Assembly: GCA_023398495.1 (NCBI GenBank)
Contig: JAEWSG010000008.1
Coordinates: forward strand, 9,541 to 73,540
Direction: 5' to 3'
Length of the DNA stretch: 64,000 bases
Source: Bacillota bacterium
GTDB lineage: Bacteria > Bacillota > Clostridia > Acetivibrionales > Acetivibrionaceae
Below, one piece after another: positions 47,318 to 55,502 of this stretch. Both the position numbers and the translations under genes were made by a program. Each line of letters opens with the position of its first letter. The stretch's first letter is position 1. The notes beneath the pieces are model-generated. The model ran no database searches, was not told the DNA's origin, and was given only the letters and a program-made list of their open reading frames with translations.

Positions 47318-47959
47318 TCACTTTCGGTTATTTTTTGCCTTAGGCTCAAACTTTATATAACTTATTCTTCCAATTATAAACTTTAATATAACAGCAACTT
47401 TATAAACTATATAGTTACTTTTTTCTATTGCTATTGTCTTTCCAACAGCTTTTCCTCCAATAGTCAGGGAAGCAACTGTACCGGTAATTCCAATACTTGC
47501 AAGAGCCTCAACTGCACCATTGGCAGACATTACAATTTTTATCACAATAAACCCGCTTGCGGCACCACTTATAACACCACAAATATCTCCTACAACATCA
47601 TTGCATATGCTAGACACCTTGTTTGCATTCCTTATAAGCTTAATAGCCTGTTTGGCACCATAAAACTTTCTTGATGCCATGGCATGAAATGGCACTTCAT
47701 CTGCTGCGGTTACTGCTATACCTATAATATCAAAAATTATACCAATCATTATAATAATCAGCACTATAATAAAAGATATGTAAATATGTGCATCTTCTAA
47801 AAGTGTTGAGGATATAAGCGATAAACTTGAAGAGAGCAAAAATGTAAGCAACGTCACAAAAATGACCCATTTCCAGTTTTCTTTTTTAGAACCTACAGCA
47901 TTGGCTCGAAACTTTACTTTTCTTTCATTTGCAGGATGTTTGTAATTGTCATCCACCAA
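47318..47959 (-). CDS. oapA: OLE-associated membrane protein OapA
   Basis: About 213 residues with four hydrophobic segments: two near 30-90 (WVIFVTLLTFLLSSSLSLI, FIIVLIIIMIGIIFDIIGIA) and two in the C-terminal half. A polar loop between them (AADEVPFHAMASRKFYGAKQ, CNDVVGDICGVISGAAS) looks strongly conserved. OapA binds OLE RNA and places the ribonucleoprotein at the membrane. Identification rests on position: right after the OLE RNA and before dxs, as in Bacillus halodurans. The start is TTG (47959) or GTG (47956) after GGAGG. The loop weakly resembles the DUF21/CNNM magnesium-transport domain (my reading). Confidence 0.85.
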   Translation of the reverse strand: MVDDNYKHPANERKVKFRANAVGSKKENWKWVIFVTLLTFLLSSSLSLISSTLLEDAHIYISFIIVLIIIMIGIIFDIIGIAVTAADEVPFHAMASRKFYGAKQAIKLIRNANKVSSICNDVVGDICGVISGAASGFIVIKIVMSANGAVEALASIGITGTVASLTIGGKAVGKTIAIEKSNYIVYKVAVILKFIIGRISYIKFEPKAKNNRK

Positions 47960-48060
47960 TCTTTCCCTCCAAATGTCCAATAAATGAATAGATTCACCGA
48001 AATCCTCACAAAATAAATCTATACTACAATCAACTGACTATAGTTTTATTAATAATTTAA

Positions 48061-48681
48061 TACAGGGTGGAAATACACTGAGTAAATTTTGCGGCTTAGG
48101 TCAGGCATGATTTCCACAGCAGGTGCTGAAATGTCGCCAAATCAGCGGTTTCCCTTTAAACCCACCGCCACATTGTTTCCAAAGGTGGGGCCTGATTACC
48201 ACTTAGTCCACACTGCAATCCCCAGTGTATCTCTTAAACAGAACAGTCTAGGAGTTTTCCTCAACAGTCTGACCGATTCCTAGCCTCTTTTGCAAAGGTG
48301 GTTTCAAACTGCTTTAATGTACTTGTATCGGCCAATACTTGTACACCTGACCATTATCCACCAACATCACTCAAGGCAGGCTACTCTGTTCACAGCACCA
48401 TAACGGTACCGCCTAACAGGTTTACTCCCTACTCGTAGTCGGAGTGGCTCCAAGAGCAAAACTCTTAGTGACTTTTCCTTCCACAAGGTAGGGTCTCCAC
48501 GGTAGAGGGGTCAACGCCCGCATGCCATTGCAGATCGCCCCTAAACCTTAACTCCCAGCATCAGCCCACTACTGGGCGTAACAAGCCAACACAAGGAACT
48601 TCATCGATGTGCCCTTTAACGGATTTTTAGGCCCGCCTTCAGAACCGGCAGTACTGACTAGAATACTGCACCACCCTGTTT
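48061..48681 (-). ncRNA. ole: OLE RNA (ornate large extremophilic RNA)
   Basis: About 620 bases without a plausible gene, clearly richer in G+C than its surroundings. The two ends pair: AACAGGGTGG at the 5' end (48680-48671) with CCACCCTGTA at the 3' end (48070-48061), a closing helix as in OLE RNA. Size (about 610 nt) and setting (ispA upstream, oapA and dxs downstream, same strand) match known OLE loci. OLE RNA forms a membrane ribonucleoprotein with OapA and partners, linked to cold, ethanol and magnesium stress. OapB and OapC genes are not in the window. Confidence 0.88.
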
Positions 48682-48699
48682 TTTAAACTATTTTCTAAG

Positions 48700-48754
48700 T
48701 ACATATCTTAAGCAATAATTGTAATCAAAGCTCATGTACTAAGTAATCATTATA
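48700..48754 (-). promoter_or_regulatory. Possible promoters upstream of OLE RNA
   Basis: Two overlapping candidates. An extended -10 TGTTATAAT (48757-48749) has a weak TTTATC -35 at 17 bases. Nearer the RNA are TTGATT (48728-48723) and TATGTA (48705-48700) with a 17-base spacer, which would start about ten bases before the RNA. Confidence 0.5.
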
Positions 48755-48942
48755 ACACACATATTGTATTGGATAAACAATCGCAATAATCAATATATCG
48801 TCTTTATTCTTCAATTAAAGCTTTTATTTTGAGGCAGAATAATTATAGTTATTAATGCCTTGATTTTAATAGAAATACCAGCACAAACTGCAAAAAAGCA
48901 GAGAACTCCACTTCCATAAATATTGGAACTATTTCAGAAAAA

Positions 48943-49059
48943 CTAGTGCTGATTAACAAAAGTAAATTCTAGAATTTAATTTTGTTAATCAGCAAAAAAC
49001 ATAGGATGTGCATTTTGCATAATTCATTTTTAGAAATGAATTATGTTCAAAAGCACTAG
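48943..49059 (+). repeat. Repeat family C, copy C3 (117 bp, complete)
   Basis: Ends CTAGTGCT and AGCACTAG. Hairpin 1 pairs 48948-48961 with 48980-48993 (14 bp), its loop holding a further AAATTC/GAATTT palindrome. Hairpin 2 pairs 49018-49029 with 49034-49045 (12 bp). It lies three bases after the stop of the DUF212 gene, between it and the OLE promoter region. Confidence 0.85.
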
Positions 49060-49061
49060 AG

Positions 49062-49502
49062 CTATCCAAGCCATACACCTATAATAATTCCCAAAAACGC
49101 ACCCATAACCACTTCAAACGGGGAATGCCCCAATAGTTCTTTCAGTTTCTCGTCAAAATTAATATTTTCATTATGAGAGTATATAAGCTGATTAAGTGCT
49201 TTTGCCTGTTTTCCTGCCGCTCTTCTTACCCCCGCAGCATCATACATAACTATCAAAGAAACAGCTATTGCAATTCCAAATTCTGCTGAATCCAAACCCT
49301 TAATTTTACCAACTACAGTAGCAAGTGATACAATAAATGACGAATGGGAACTAGGCATACCCCCCGAGCCTACAAACCTGGTAAAATCTATCTTTTTGCT
49401 CGATAAAAGGACATTAATAACTTTAATAAGTTGTGCCAAAAACCATGCAAACGCGGGTACCGTTATTGCCTTGTTGTGTAATATAGTATTTACTATCTCC
49501 AC
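49062..49502 (-). CDS. Divergent PAP2-family membrane protein (DUF212, YuiD-like)
   Basis: A 146-residue membrane protein with three to four hydrophobic segments. It has the reduced acid-phosphatase motifs of this family: SGGMPSSHSSFIVSL (near residue 50), AAGVRRAAGKQAKALNQL and GHSPFEVVMGAFLGIIIG. Divergent PAP2 proteins may hydrolyse lipid phosphates such as prenyl diphosphates, which would fit the ispA-dxs setting (inference). GTG start with GGGGGA nine bases upstream. Confidence 0.88.
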   Translation of the reverse strand: MEIVNTILHNKAITVPAFAWFLAQLIKVINVLLSSKKIDFTRFVGSGGMPSSHSSFIVSLATVVGKIKGLDSAEFGIAIAVSLIVMYDAAGVRRAAGKQAKALNQLIYSHNENINFDEKLKELLGHSPFEVVMGAFLGIIIGVWLG

Positions 49503-49568
49503 CTTTTCAAATCCCCCTGTAATAACAAATTACTCATACCATAAAGCCTTCCTTTAGGACAATGAAAA

Positions 49569-50459
49569 CTAATTTTCCCTTACTATAAGATATTCTGCAA
49601 GCTCTTTCAAAAATTCAGCATCAGTTCCAAATTTTTCAATATTCCTCACTGCTTTCGAAGTAGTTTCCTCCAGCATCTGTTTTGATTTTTCAAGTCCATA
49701 GAGACTTACATAAGTTGTCTTTTTATTGTTAACGTCACTACCTACATTTTTTCCTAACTTTTCAGTACTTCCTTCAACATCAAGTATATCATCCTTGATT
49801 TGGAAGGCTAAACCCAAATTTCCTGCATACTCTTCCAGTCTTGAATAATCCTCATCAGATGCCTTACAAATAATTGCTGAAGATAAAACAGGAGCCTTAA
49901 TTAAAGCACCAGTTTTACACCTGTGCATATACTCAAGGGTCTGGTACGGTATTTCCTTATTCTCCGATTCGGTATCAATTACCTGACCTGCAATCATACC
50001 ACGTATTCCTGAAGATCTTGCAATAAAGGACATTGCTTTCACCTTTTGAGATATATTATTACAATCATTAGCTGTGCTTTCAAGCATCAATTCAAAGGCC
50101 ATATTTAAAAGACCATCACCTGCAAGAATAGCTAACGCCTCACCATACTTTTTGTGATTTGTTAGTTTACCCCTTCTATAATCATCGTTGTCCATTGCAG
50201 GAAGGTCGTCATGTATTAGCGAGTATGTATGAATCATTTCAATTGCACAGGCAAAAGGAAGAACCTCATCTATTTTTCCTCCAAGTAATTCACTCACTGC
50301 AAGGGCAAGAACAGGTCTAAGCCTCTTACCACCTGCAAGAAGGCTGTACCTCATTGCACTGTATATCGACTTTTCCGGAAAGTCATTTTCCTTTAAGTGA
50401 TTTTCTAAAAAGTTATTAACAATATCTGCATAACTTTGCTGCTTTTCTTTGAAATTCAT
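49569..50459 (-). CDS. ispA: Geranyl/farnesyl diphosphate synthase
   Basis: A 296-residue trans-prenyltransferase that elongates isoprenoid diphosphates to C15. First aspartate-rich motif DDLPAMDNDDYRRG (about residues 85-98) and second motif IKDDILD (about 222-228) are intact; GGKRLRPVLAL and GQVIDTESE are typical. GGGGGAGAAGG precedes the ATG. It lies downstream of xseB, as in many Firmicutes. Confidence 0.94.
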   Translation of the reverse strand: MNFKEKQQSYADIVNNFLENHLKENDFPEKSIYSAMRYSLLAGGKRLRPVLALAVSELLGGKIDEVLPFACAIEMIHTYSLIHDDLPAMDNDDYRRGKLTNHKKYGEALAILAGDGLLNMAFELMLESTANDCNNISQKVKAMSFIARSSGIRGMIAGQVIDTESENKEIPYQTLEYMHRCKTGALIKAPVLSSAIICKASDEDYSRLEEYAGNLGLAFQIKDDILDVEGSTEKLGKNVGSDVNNKKTTYVSLYGLEKSKQMLEETTSKAVRNIEKFGTDAEFLKELAEYLIVREN

Positions 50460-50498
50460 CCTTCTCCCCCATCTTTATTAACCACTTAATTTTTTTCA

Positions 50499-50726
50499 TT
50501 ACTTATCAAAGTCTTCTTCTTTCATTTCACCATCTTCATTCTCAACCAATATAGTTATTTTTTTCTCGATTTCGTCGAGCATTTTACTTAAGTCTTTTGA
50601 AAGTGTCACACCTTTTTGAAACATCTCTATTGACATATCAAGTGACATTTCCCCTCGTTCAAGCTTTTCAACTATTTCTTCAAGCTCATTTAAAGATTTC
50701 TCAAAGCTCTTCTTTTCCCGTGCCAT
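50499..50726 (-). CDS. xseB: Exodeoxyribonuclease VII small subunit
   Basis: A 75-residue helical protein with the family pattern FEKSLNELEEIVEKLERGEMSLD and MFQKGVTLSKDL. It pairs with XseA to degrade single-stranded DNA. The start lies two bases after the xseA stop, with GGTAGGA upstream. The acidic tail (EDGEMKEEDFDK) is usual. Confidence 0.94.
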   Translation of the reverse strand: MAREKKSFEKSLNELEEIVEKLERGEMSLDMSIEMFQKGVTLSKDLSKMLDEIEKKITILVENEDGEMKEEDFDK

Positions 50727-50728
50727 AA

Positions 50729-51961
50729 CTAAATCCTACCCTTCACACTATTTACAGTACAATCCATATTCCCATCTTCTAAAGCAACTTCAATTTGATC
50801 CCCTACATCAACATCCTTTATGGATTTGACTATATGCTTGTCATCAGCTGATTTCACTATACTGTAGCCCCTTGATAATATGGTCAGAGGACTTAAAGCA
50901 TCAAGCTTCCCAATAAGATAATGAAGCTTTGACCTTGATCTCTCCAGTTTTACCAGAATTGATTTTCTAATATCCTTATCAAGTATATCAAGTTTCATTC
51001 TCTCTTGATAAATGCGATCATAGGGCTGCCTGAAAACAACCGCGTTTTTTAGCTCTTCGAGCCTCTTGCGCCTTATTTTAACATTTCTTAATAAAGCACT
51101 TCGAAATCTGATATCAAGCTCACATAGCCTTTTAACAAGCATATGCTTTTCAGGCATTACAATTTCTGCAGCCGCCGATGGTGTTGGAGCACGAACATCT
51201 GCTACAAAGTCACAGATTGTATAGTCTGTATCATGCCCCACTGCGGATATTACAGGAATTTTCGAGTTAAATATGCTTTTTGCAACAATCTCCTCATTAA
51301 AAGGCCAGAGCTCTTCTAAAGAACCTCCACCTCTAGCAACTATTATAACTTCAACACATTTAAGCTCATTTAACTTATTAATAGCTCTGCTAATTTCTTT
51401 AGCGGCACCAGCCCCCTGAACTCTGACAGGAAATATTTTAATATGTGTATTATAGAATCTTCTATCAAGAACATTGATTATATCGCGTATAACCGCACCG
51501 GTTGACGATGTTACAACTCCAATAGTAGCAGGCAAAAATGGTAATGGCTTTTTAAAACTGTTAGCAAAAAGGCCTTCCTCGGAAAGTCTCTTTTTTAATT
51601 GCTCAAAGGCTATATGAAGATTGCCTATTCCATCACTGATCATTTCTTCTGCATATAGCTGATATTGACCATCTCTTTCAAAAAGCGACACGTATCCCCT
51701 TATAATAACTTTCATACCATTGTGGGGTACAAACTTTAAAAATGAGTTTTGTGTTCTGAACATAACACACTTAATCAGACTGTTTTCATCTTTAAGCGTA
51801 AAGTACATATGCCCTGAGGAATGATTTTTGAAGTTGGAAACTTCACCTCTTACCCAGAGATTTGAAAGTATCATATCTCTAGATATGATTTCCTTGATAT
51901 ACCTGTTCACCAAAGATACTGTCAGTATATTTTCAAATGCACTAGCCAAAGCTTCCCTCAT
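50729..51961 (-). CDS. xseA: Exodeoxyribonuclease VII large subunit
   Basis: A 410-residue nuclease subunit. N-terminal OB fold (LWVRGEVSNFKNHSSGHMYF, about 32-52), catalytic region with GVVTSSTGAVIRDIINVL, VIIVARGGGSLEELWPFN and SAVGHDTDYTICDFVAD, then coiled-coil helices. The ATG at 51961 directly follows AAGGAA, which is too close; the TTG at 51949 with GAGG six bases upstream would give MASAFENILTVSLVNRYI, closer to the family N-terminus. The N-terminus is therefore uncertain by four residues. Confidence 0.94.
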   Translation of the reverse strand: MREALASAFENILTVSLVNRYIKEIISRDMILSNLWVRGEVSNFKNHSSGHMYFTLKDENSLIKCVMFRTQNSFLKFVPHNGMKVIIRGYVSLFERDGQYQLYAEEMISDGIGNLHIAFEQLKKRLSEEGLFANSFKKPLPFLPATIGVVTSSTGAVIRDIINVLDRRFYNTHIKIFPVRVQGAGAAKEISRAINKLNELKCVEVIIVARGGGSLEELWPFNEEIVAKSIFNSKIPVISAVGHDTDYTICDFVADVRAPTPSAAAEIVMPEKHMLVKRLCELDIRFRSALLRNVKIRRKRLEELKNAVVFRQPYDRIYQERMKLDILDKDIRKSILVKLERSRSKLHYLIGKLDALSPLTILSRGYSIVKSADDKHIVKSIKDVDVGDQIEVALEDGNMDCTVNSVKGRI

Positions 51962-51980
51962 TTCCTTAAACTAAATTTTT

Positions 51981-52010
51981 TACAACCCACCTTTTTTAGG
52001 GTGGGTTGTA
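51981..52010. other. Stem-loop between nusB and xseA without a usual U tract
   Basis: TACAACCCACC pairs with GGTGGGTTGTA (11 bp, eight-base loop). On the minus strand it is followed by AAAAAATTT rather than a T run, so a classical terminator is unlikely. It might be an mRNA processing or stabilising hairpin. Confidence 0.75.
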
Positions 52011-52024
52011 GAATTTAACACTTA

Positions 52025-52450
52025 TCAGGTATTGTCTGTCTCAACAGGCAACACCCTTTCTTTTGATATCTTACCAAGTATTCCGTTTATAAACGAGCTA
52101 CTTTCTTCACCGCTATAATTTTTAGCCAATTCAACTGCTTCATTTATGGATACATTAAAAGGAATGTCATTCCTATAGCTTACCTCATATATGCTAAGTC
52201 TTAAAATTGACAAATCAACCTTTGAAATTCTTGCAAGCTTCCATCCCTTTGAATAAAGCTCAATGGTTTTATCTATATGTTCAAGATTCTTGAACACACC
52301 TTCCACAACATCAGTAATATAGTTTGTATCATTTTCAGATAAAGTTTCTTGCTCGAGGGTCTGCCTTATCTGCTCTTCCCTGGATTCTTTCTGAATCTCC
52401 AACTGATAAATGAGCTTCATTGCAATTTCCCTCGCTGCCCTTCTTCCCAT
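52025..52450 (-). CDS. nusB: Transcription antitermination factor NusB
   Basis: A 141-residue helical RNA-binding protein of the antitermination complex on rRNA operons. Typical features: RRAAREIAMKLIYQLEIQ at the N-terminus, SKVDLSILRLSIYEVSYRNDIPFNVSINEAVELAKNY and the C-terminal SSFINGILGKI. AGGAGG is ahead of the ATG. It links the asp23-amaP block to xseAB and ispA. Confidence 0.95.
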   Translation of the reverse strand: MGRRAAREIAMKLIYQLEIQKESREEQIRQTLEQETLSENDTNYITDVVEGVFKNLEHIDKTIELYSKGWKLARISKVDLSILRLSIYEVSYRNDIPFNVSINEAVELAKNYSGEESSSFINGILGKISKERVLPVETDNT

Positions 52451-52506
52451 TAAGTTCGTACCTCCTAAAATGTTATGAGTAATCTAAAATTGTTCTAACC
52501 AAATTA

Positions 52507-52737
52507 TCATCTATATGTACCCGGCGGTAATATTCTATCCAACAAATTCCTTAAATAATCCTTGTCATGAGAAATCTTTTTTCCAATATAATAACCTATT
52601 AAAACACATAATGCAATAAACAGTGTCTGAAAAAAACCTGCAATAAGAGTAAATAATGCAAATATAAAGCCACCTAGTGCACCATTTATTTCTCCATAAT
52701 GTGATTTATAAAAAACAATCAATTGTTCTATTCTCAT
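52507..52737 (-). CDS. DUF2273 small membrane protein
   Basis: A 76-residue protein with one long hydrophobic region (ALGGFIFALFTLIAGFFQTLFIALCVLIGYYIG), probably two membrane helices, followed by a basic tail. DUF2273 proteins accompany AmaP and Asp23 in envelope-stress loci, as here. GGAGATGTATAT precedes the ATG, and amaP ends eleven bases upstream. Confidence 0.88.
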   Translation of the reverse strand: MRIEQLIVFYKSHYGEINGALGGFIFALFTLIAGFFQTLFIALCVLIGYYIGKKISHDKDYLRNLLDRILPPGTYR

Positions 52738-52748
52738 ATATACATCTC

Positions 52749-53297
52749 CTATTCAACTCTGGATTTATATCCGGTATATATATTTTCCACAGATACTTTT
52801 ACATCCGTAACATGAATACCGGAAGTCTCTTCAACAGCTTTCTTAACTTTGTTTTGGAGCTCCTCTGAAAGAGTTGGAATATGAATATCGGACAAAACAA
52901 CCGACTTTATATATATAGAAACATCTTCTCCCATTCTGCTGACATAAGCTTTGGACTCCTTAACACCGCTAAGCTTCCTGGATGCTGCCAATGCTATATT
53001 TTCAATAGTATTAAGAGATATTCTGATTTCTCCAACATTGTTAGCTTTGCTGATAAATTTTTTCTCTTTCTCGCTTTTAACACCTGAAAGTAGAAAAACT
53101 ATACTCAGTGCCAAAAATATTAATTCAATTATAAACATTAGGATATTCGAAGCTTGGTTTTTTAGTACATACTCTGAGATATAATCGGTCATACTATCAA
53201 ACAAGTCATGCCTTAGCGTCATAGCCATCAATATCACAGATACTACAGTCAGGCAAAAAGCATAGATTGCCAAAATCGTCCGAAAAATAATATTCAT
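52749..53297 (-). CDS. amaP: Alkaline shock response membrane anchor AmaP
   Basis: A 182-residue protein with two N-terminal membrane helices (about residues 5-25 and 50-70) and a C-terminal Asp23-like domain (SLNTIENIALAASRKLSGV..., YIKSVVLSDIHIPTLSEELQNKVKKAVEETSG). AmaP anchors Asp23 to the membrane. Neighbours Asp23 and DUF2273 support the call. Confidence 0.87.
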   Translation of the reverse strand: MNIIFRTILAIYAFCLTVVSVILMAMTLRHDLFDSMTDYISEYVLKNQASNILMFIIELIFLALSIVFLLSGVKSEKEKKFISKANNVGEIRISLNTIENIALAASRKLSGVKESKAYVSRMGEDVSIYIKSVVLSDIHIPTLSEELQNKVKKAVEETSGIHVTDVKVSVENIYTGYKSRVE

Positions 53298-53411
53298 AAG
53301 TAATCTGTCACCTCTTCATTATTTTCTTTTGTTTTGAATGTACCTGATACTACAATTGTTCATAAAATATAAGCTTTTTATACAAATACATTATATTTTA
53401 TTTTTAAAAAA

Positions 53412-53436
53412 AAATAAACCCTGAAAGGGTTATTAA
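53412..53436 (-). terminator. Rho-independent terminator between asp23 and amaP
   Basis: On the minus strand AATAACCCT, three-base loop and AGGGTTTATT, then nine Ts. It would separate asp23 transcription from amaP-nusB, at least partly. Confidence 0.78.
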
Positions 53437-53517
53437 TTTAAATTTTAGAATTAAACAAAATATAACTCCCAGCTCCGCTAATGTGTAACATTGTTCTTAT
53501 TTATTACTAAAACAAAT

Positions 53518-53922
53518 CTATTTAACTCTCGTTGCTTCATCAACAGAATCTTTCTTATTTTCCTTCTCAATGTTCACTCCCTGAACATGAATATTTATTT
53601 CTATCACATCAAGTCCAGTCATAGTCTCAACAGCATTTTTAACTTTCTCCTGTATATCCCATGATACATCAGGAATCCTGCAACCGTATTCTACTATTAT
53701 ATATAAATCTATAGCAGCCTCTTTTTCTCCAACCTCAACTTTTACACCCTTTGACAAGTTTTTCCGACCAAGAATCTCTGCAATTCCACCTGCAATTCCA
53801 CCGCTCATGCCTGCAACACCAGGTACATCCATAGCAGCGACTCCTGCAATTATTGCGACCACTTCTTCAGATATCTTTACATTTCCAATTTCAGTATTAG
53901 AACCCTGGACAATTTCTTCCAT
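53518..53922 (-). CDS. Asp23/Gls24 envelope stress protein
   Basis: A 134-residue Asp23-family protein: GNVKISEEVVAIIAGVAAMDVPGVAGMSGG, then VKVEVGEKEAAIDLYIIVEYG, IPDVSWDIQEKVKNAVETMTGLDVIEINIHVQGV. Members are abundant cytosolic proteins tethered to the membrane by AmaP. GGAGG is upstream. A terminator follows before amaP. Confidence 0.92.
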   Translation of the reverse strand: MEEIVQGSNTEIGNVKISEEVVAIIAGVAAMDVPGVAGMSGGIAGGIAEILGRKNLSKGVKVEVGEKEAAIDLYIIVEYGCRIPDVSWDIQEKVKNAVETMTGLDVIEINIHVQGVNIEKENKKDSVDEATRVK

Positions 53923-54117
53923 CCGGATTTCCTCCTATAGCACCATTTAAAAGCCTGATACAAAGATATTATACCACCACAATTGATTGATATCAACAAA
54001 TTGTATCAGTTGAGAGTGTACATTTTCCAATAAAAATCACTTCGCTCCTGAATCACATTTCATACTTCACAGCCGCACATGCAGCGAAGCGGAAGAGCCA
54101 GGCAATCCCATAAACCG

Positions 54118-54142
54118 GGAAAGGGGAATGAATCCCCTTTCC
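54118..54142. other. Perfect stem-loop downstream of spoIIIAH
   Basis: GGAAAGGGGA, loop of five, TCCCCTTTCC (10 bp), 17 bases beyond the spoIIIAH stop. There is no T run on either side, so it is either an imperfect terminator or an mRNA 3'-end hairpin. The 235-base gap holds nothing else clear. Confidence 0.65.
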
Positions 54143-54158
54143 AATTTCAGCCTTGCAA

Positions 54159-54776
54159 TTAAAATATAGGTCTTACATATACATCTGCTATTGCTACGTT
54201 TGCCTGCCTTGCCGCAATATCGGCAATTTGGGTTGCTTCAACATCTGTTAAACTTTGAGCTTTTACAACAATGTCCAGGCTTTTATCCTCTGCGATAAAA
54301 ACAACTACATCACTAAAACCTTTTTCTTTAATAAGAGTTTCAATAGCCATTTCTTTTTCAGAATTTTCAATTATGTCCAGCATTTTTTCACTTGCCTGTG
54401 ACTTAAGTTCCTTGCTTGATTCGGGATCTTTAGTTATATTTTGAAGTTCATCTTTATTTTTTCCTCTGGTTACGTCCCTATCAATTTTTGCCTGTGCAAA
54501 AAAATCATTTGCCATCTTGGATGCTTGAACAGTCTTTTTGTTTTCTTCCTTTTTGTTTTCTTTCTTATCAGAATCCTCATTTTTCTCAGCAGTTTCACTG
54601 TCAAACTCTCCAAAGTTATCCACATAAACTGCTTCGCCAAGTCTTGGAGAATCGTTATCTACCATTTCACTTACTGAAATACTACTTTTCTTGTAGCTGT
54701 ATTGTAAATACCCTGCTATGACTATCATCATTACCAGTGATAAAACTACAATTTGTTTTCTTTTAAAAACCATCAT
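54159..54776 (-). CDS. spoIIIAH: Stage III sporulation protein AH
   Basis: A 205-residue forespore-channel protein. One N-terminal membrane helix (IVVLSLVMMIVIAGYLQYSY), a charged Lys/Glu linker (EKNEDSDKKENKKEENKK), then a C-terminal ring-forming YscJ/FliF-like domain (ETLIKEKGFSDVVVFIAEDKSLDIVVKAQSL). It binds SpoIIQ across the intermembrane space in Bacillus; clostridia use related partners. ATG 54776 follows GGGGGA by seven bases; a second ATG follows at 54773. Confidence 0.93.
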   Translation of the reverse strand: MMVFKRKQIVVLSLVMMIVIAGYLQYSYKKSSISVSEMVDNDSPRLGEAVYVDNFGEFDSETAEKNEDSDKKENKKEENKKTVQASKMANDFFAQAKIDRDVTRGKNKDELQNITKDPESSKELKSQASEKMLDIIENSEKEMAIETLIKEKGFSDVVVFIAEDKSLDIVVKAQSLTDVEATQIADIAARQANVAIADVYVRPIF

Positions 54777-54865
54777 CAAAGAATCCCCCTTCATTTTATA
54801 AGTTTTTTATAATATATATTGCAAATTTGTCTCATTTATATCTGTTTTTTAAAATTTTTATGTTC

Positions 54866-55492
54866 TCACTTCCTTCCAAACACCTGTATTCTGTGTACCG
54901 GTACATCAAGAAGAACCCTTACTGCATTTACTAGGCGCTCCTTAACAACCGGATCATTAGCCCCATCTGCAACTACGACCACACCCTTTACCTCAGGCAA
55001 AAGTTCTTTTACTATTATTGGCCTTTTATCTCCATTACCCTCGTCTTCATATGCAATCTGGCTTTCATAGGAACTCTGGTCTAATTTTCTTGTACCACCG
55101 GTACTATCCTTTTCATCCGTAACATTATCACTTCTTTTAATATCTGAGTAAGGAACTATTTCCTTACCTGACACATAAGTAACCAATACATCAACCTTTC
55201 CTGTACCTTCTATCTGAGAGAGAATTTCTTCAATCTGCTTTTCGGACGCTTCCCTCTCATCTGATACCCCCTGTTTTGAGACCTCTTGAACATTTCCCAT
55301 ACTGCTATCACCAGAACTCTTGCCGTTATCCTTCTTTTCCTGCTTGCCTCCACCCTGAAAGAGTGTACTTCCGGCTATTATAACTATCACTCCGATTATT
55401 ATCAGGACAATCAGGTTTTCTCCCATTTTATTGTTTTTTTCAGCCTTAAACATATGCTTGAAGTACTCAATAATTTTCTTAAATTTATCCAT
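54866..55492 (-). CDS. spoIIIAG: Stage III sporulation protein AG
   Basis: A 208-residue channel ring protein with one membrane helix (NLIVLIIIGVIVIIAGSTLF) and the C-terminal domain RPIIVKELLPEVKGVVVVADGANDPVVKERLVNAVRVLLDVPVHRIQVF. ATG 55492 is chosen for its AGGAGG site, five bases away; it overlaps the end of spoIIIAF in this arrangement only by the binding site. Confidence 0.93.
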   Translation of the reverse strand: MDKFKKIIEYFKHMFKAEKNNKMGENLIVLIIIGVIVIIAGSTLFQGGGKQEKKDNGKSSGDSSMGNVQEVSKQGVSDEREASEKQIEEILSQIEGTGKVDVLVTYVSGKEIVPYSDIKRSDNVTDEKDSTGGTRKLDQSSYESQIAYEDEGNGDKRPIIVKELLPEVKGVVVVADGANDPVVKERLVNAVRVLLDVPVHRIQVFGRK

Positions 55493-55502
55493 TATGCCCT
55501 CC

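Noticed and set aside
48089..48283. Open frame of 64 codons on the plus strand
   Set aside because: It lies inside the OLE RNA on the opposite strand, has no binding site and no protein-like composition.
25880..54110. CAGCGAAGCGGAA occurs both near 25911 and near 54081
   Set aside because: The match is short and the flanks do not align well, so it is not enough to call a repeat copy.
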